Source: Mucilaginibacter pedocola (GTDB taxonomy: Bacteria > Bacteroidota > Bacteroidia > Sphingobacteriales > Sphingobacteriaceae). Taken from it: a stretch of 64,000 nt of DNA. Below are positions 62,229 through 64,000 of this stretch, in pieces. Position 1 is the first letter of the stretch. Each line of letters begins with the position of its first letter. Location of the stretch: positions 1-64,000 of the forward strand of contig NZ_MBTF01000034.1 in NCBI RefSeq assembly GCF_002013915.1, written 5' to 3'. The translations under genes and the position numbers were made by a program. Below the pieces are notes generated by a model. The model was not told the origin of the DNA. It did no database searches and saw only the letters and a list, made by a program, of their open reading frames with translations.

Positions 62229-62333
62229 TATCCGCATTGCCGTACCGTAAAAATACGGTAGTTTAATTAGGGGCAAATCCACTTATTAATTGCTTATTTA
62301 ATTACAACTTGTAGAAGTATTATAATAAAGCAT

Positions 62334-62341
62334 TATATTTA
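62334..62341 (+). promoter_or_regulatory. promoter TTG-N22-TATATTTA
   Basis: TATATTTA matches the -7 consensus at 7 of 8 positions, with TTG at 62309-62311, 22 bp away. It lies 26 bp before the start of the 151-residue protein gene, the first of the terminal operon. Confidence 0.45.
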
Positions 62342-62367
62342 GAAAACCCTTAATTACAATTAAAACT

Positions 62368-62823
62368 ATGTCAGAAAAACCCGAAACAAAAGTAGAAGGC
62401 ATCGAAGTCAATGTTGATTTAGATCCTGTTGTTCCCACCGTTCATAGCACCATCGTTAAATTGGTACAACAGTACAACGCCTCGGCTCCTGATGACGCCA
62501 CATCAGGCTGGGTAAGCCTTAAAGAGATTAACGCCCTTATTGCCGGCAATCCCGACGCAACTGGAATACGTATTTATTTTGGACGACATGATAACGGTGC
62601 TGGCTATGGTTACGCAGGTTTAAATACAGCGATATTTGTTGCAACCAAAGACACAATGGATCAAAAGAACCCAACGTACAAATACAGCAAGGACCTTTTG
62701 GACCCTACCCTAACCGAAGACCCTGATAACACTACGATTTTCACAAACAGGGGCGATGACCGCATACCATTATGCCCTCCACGTTGCCCAATTGAAAAAA
62801 CGGATTACATACATATTCCCTAA
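62368..62823 (+). CDS. cytoplasmic protein of unknown family with LCPPRC motif
   Basis: A 151-residue soluble protein without signal peptide. An acidic N-terminus (MSEKPETKVEGIEVNVDLDP) leads to a helical part (VHSTIVKLVQQYNASAPDDA, WVSLKEINALIAG) and a beta-rich core (ATGIRIYFGRHDNGAGYGYAG, NTAIFVATKDTMD). The end holds NRGDDRIPLCPPRCPIEKTD, where CPPRC could bind metal or form a disulphide. I do not recognise the family. Its stop overlaps the ATG of the next membrane protein gene (TAATG), so the two are translationally coupled, and a histidine kinase follows. Confidence 0.75.
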   Translation: MSEKPETKVEGIEVNVDLDPVVPTVHSTIVKLVQQYNASAPDDATSGWVSLKEINALIAGNPDATGIRIYFGRHDNGAGYGYAGLNTAIFVATKDTMDQKNPTYKYSKDLLDPTLTEDPDNTTIFTNRGDDRIPLCPPRCPIEKTDYIHIP

Positions 62824-63494
62824 TGCTATCCGAAGTTATCATCGGCTCCATCCCTATGCTGGTGGCGCTGCTACTCTCGATATTAAAATATAAAAAACTG
62901 GAGCCTAAAGTGCTCCGGTTTTTTACCTGGTTGCTGCTGGCATCGTTCCTGATACAGTTGGCTGGCTTTTACTATTCAAAATATACCCATAAAAGCAACC
63001 ACTTTATCTTCAATATTCAAACACTTGTAGTCTATAGCGCCTACATGGGTATTTTTTTCAGCATCCTTCAAAAAAAATGGCTCAAACGCTGTGCTATTGT
63101 GCTGCTTTCGGCATTTGTGCTCATTTATTTTTTCAGGATACTGTTCGCGGGCTCGCTTTTCAAGTTCGATTCGGAAGCCGGAACTATTGGCGAATTAGCA
63201 ACACTTTGCTGCTGTTTGCTGTACCTAAGTGAATTATTAACCGCAGAAGAGCGCATTAATTTTTTTACCATACCCATGTTTTGGATAACTACCGGCATTA
63301 TGGCGGGTGTTATCGGCGATTTCATATACATCGCATTTTTCGATTTTATAGTCGCTAATAACCTCGACCCCAAGGGCGACAAATATGCCCTGCTTGTAGT
63401 TATTTTGAGCTTTATACAATATAGTTTTTTCACCATTGCTTTCATGCCTACTCCCCTATGGATAAAAGCCAAATTATTTCCGCCATTGCCCTAA
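62823..63494 (+). CDS. multi-spanning membrane protein of unknown family, paralogue 2
   Basis: A 223-residue paralogue of the protein at 59652. Shared segments: YSKYTHKSNHFIFNIQ, GELATLCCCLLYLSELL, IPMFWITTGIMAGVIGDFIYIAFFDFIVANNLDP. Six or seven helices are predicted. The start overlaps the stop of the 151-residue gene by one base, and its own last 37 bases overlap the start of the histidine kinase gene. This places it as the membrane input part of a sensory operon. The TLCCC block is conserved in both paralogues. Confidence 0.8.
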   Translation: MLSEVIIGSIPMLVALLLSILKYKKLEPKVLRFFTWLLLASFLIQLAGFYYSKYTHKSNHFIFNIQTLVVYSAYMGIFFSILQKKWLKRCAIVLLSAFVLIYFFRILFAGSLFKFDSEAGTIGELATLCCCLLYLSELLTAEERINFFTIPMFWITTGIMAGVIGDFIYIAFFDFIVANNLDPKGDKYALLVVILSFIQYSFFTIAFMPTPLWIKAKLFPPLP

Positions 63495-64000
63495 CCACAC
63501 TGTTGCTTATGGTTTTGATGGCTTTTTTGCTGTTTATGCTTTTTTGGCAACGGCGAAAGAGCAACCGTTATATTAAAGAGAAAGAGATTATGACAGCCAT
63601 GTTTAACGAACAGCTGCTGAGGTCGCAACTGGAGATACAGGAACAAAGCTTCAATGTGATAAGCATGGAGATACACGATAACGTGGGGCAAACCCTCAGC
63701 CTGTTAAACGTGCAGCTCAACATTATCGATCAGCAGGAAAGCCTCGACAGACTGTTGCTTGCCGACGCTAAAGAAAGCGTTAAAAAAGCCATGACCGACC
63801 TGCGCGACATTGCCAAAAGCCTCAACTCCGAACGCATTAAACTGGCAAGCCTGCCCGATATTACCGCGCACGAATCGCAACGCATAAACCAAACCGGCTT
63901 GGTGAAGGTTTCGGTAGCCAACAGCGGCGACGAGCAAGCCCTGCAGGATGGCAAAAAGCTCATCATCTTCCGCATGATACAGGAGTGCCTGCAAAACATT
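63458..64000 (+). CDS. sensor histidine kinase (HisKA_3/NarL type), truncated by window end
   Basis: The first 181 residues of a histidine kinase; the reading frame is open to the last base. An N-terminal TM helix (ISAIALTTLLLMVLMAFLLFM, about 6-27) precedes a short coiled coil, then the dimerisation/H-box ISMEIHDNVGQTLSLLNVQL with the phospho-accepting His, and the start of the ATP-binding domain with the N-box FRMIQECLQNI at the edge. No extracellular sensor domain is present, so input probably comes from the coupled membrane protein. ATG 63458 lies inside the end of the previous gene in another frame. A response regulator is expected just beyond the window. Confidence 0.9.
   Translation, partial: MDKSQIISAIALTTLLLMVLMAFLLFMLFWQRRKSNRYIKEKEIMTAMFNEQLLRSQLEIQEQSFNVISMEIHDNVGQTLSLLNVQLNIIDQQESLDRLLLADAKESVKKAMTDLRDIAKSLNSERIKLASLPDITAHESQRINQTGLVKVSVANSGDEQALQDGKKLIIFRMIQECLQNI

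Noticed and set aside
52166..64000. A prophage or integrative element spanning the whole right part
   Set aside because: No integrase, attachment repeat, phage structural or conjugation gene was seen, and only the KAP gene differs in composition.

Overview
The window is chromosomal DNA from a Bacteroidota bacterium, most likely Sphingobacteriaceae of a Mucilaginibacter-like type. I infer this from a SusC/SusD pair with ECF sigma factor and FecR-type anti-sigma factor, a type IX secretion sorting domain, a class II cyclic-nucleotide phosphodiesterase, TAnnTTTG-like promoter elements, and intergenic spaces full of short palindromic repeats. No rRNA, tRNA or CRISPR array was seen.

Layout. 1-1200: an IS110-family element cut by the left edge, with a candidate bridge-RNA region. 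1.3-3 kb: an alkylation-repair pair (AraC-methyltransferase fusion plus Oxygenase-NA). 3-24 kb: mostly housekeeping and single genes, including a cyclic-nucleotide phosphodiesterase, an AI-2E-family transporter, a Vat-like acetyltransferase, a T9SS cargo protein, an M48 peptidase operon, ligA, a VWA-like membrane protein, fabG and a frameshifted gene. 23.8-27.5 kb: an exported sulfatase with a probable toroid-type glycosidase, ended by a strong terminator shared with the convergent operon.

27.5-40 kb, minus strand: ECF sigma, FecR, SusC with STN domain, SusD, exported RidA, exported SelA-like PLP enzyme, exported amidohydrolase, exported RraA-like lyase and a BASS-type transporter. Read together, this looks like a self-regulated uptake locus whose PLP-dependent ammonia-lyase/deaminase chemistry happens outside the cytoplasm. 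40-45 kb: TRIC channel, phosphoesterase, AAC(6')-like acetyltransferase, rpiA, a lipoprotein and an HExxH protein. 45-51 kb: an operon of a TonB-dependent receptor, an MFS transporter and three AhpD/carboxymuconolactone-decarboxylase-like paralogues.

52-59.6 kb: an AT-rich KAP-type P-loop NTPase followed by a 1950-residue transglutaminase-like/DUF4011/SF1 helicase/nuclease/DUF3320 protein, a candidate defence locus. 59.6-64 kb: two paralogous multi-spanning membrane proteins, a membrane-anchored TPR-HTH regulator, a 151-residue protein of unknown family and a histidine kinase cut by the right edge, a candidate uncharacterised sensory unit.

At least six families of interspersed palindromic or degenerate repeats lie in the gaps, several of them inside operons and one supplying a start codon. 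All calls come from reading the sequence without database searches.
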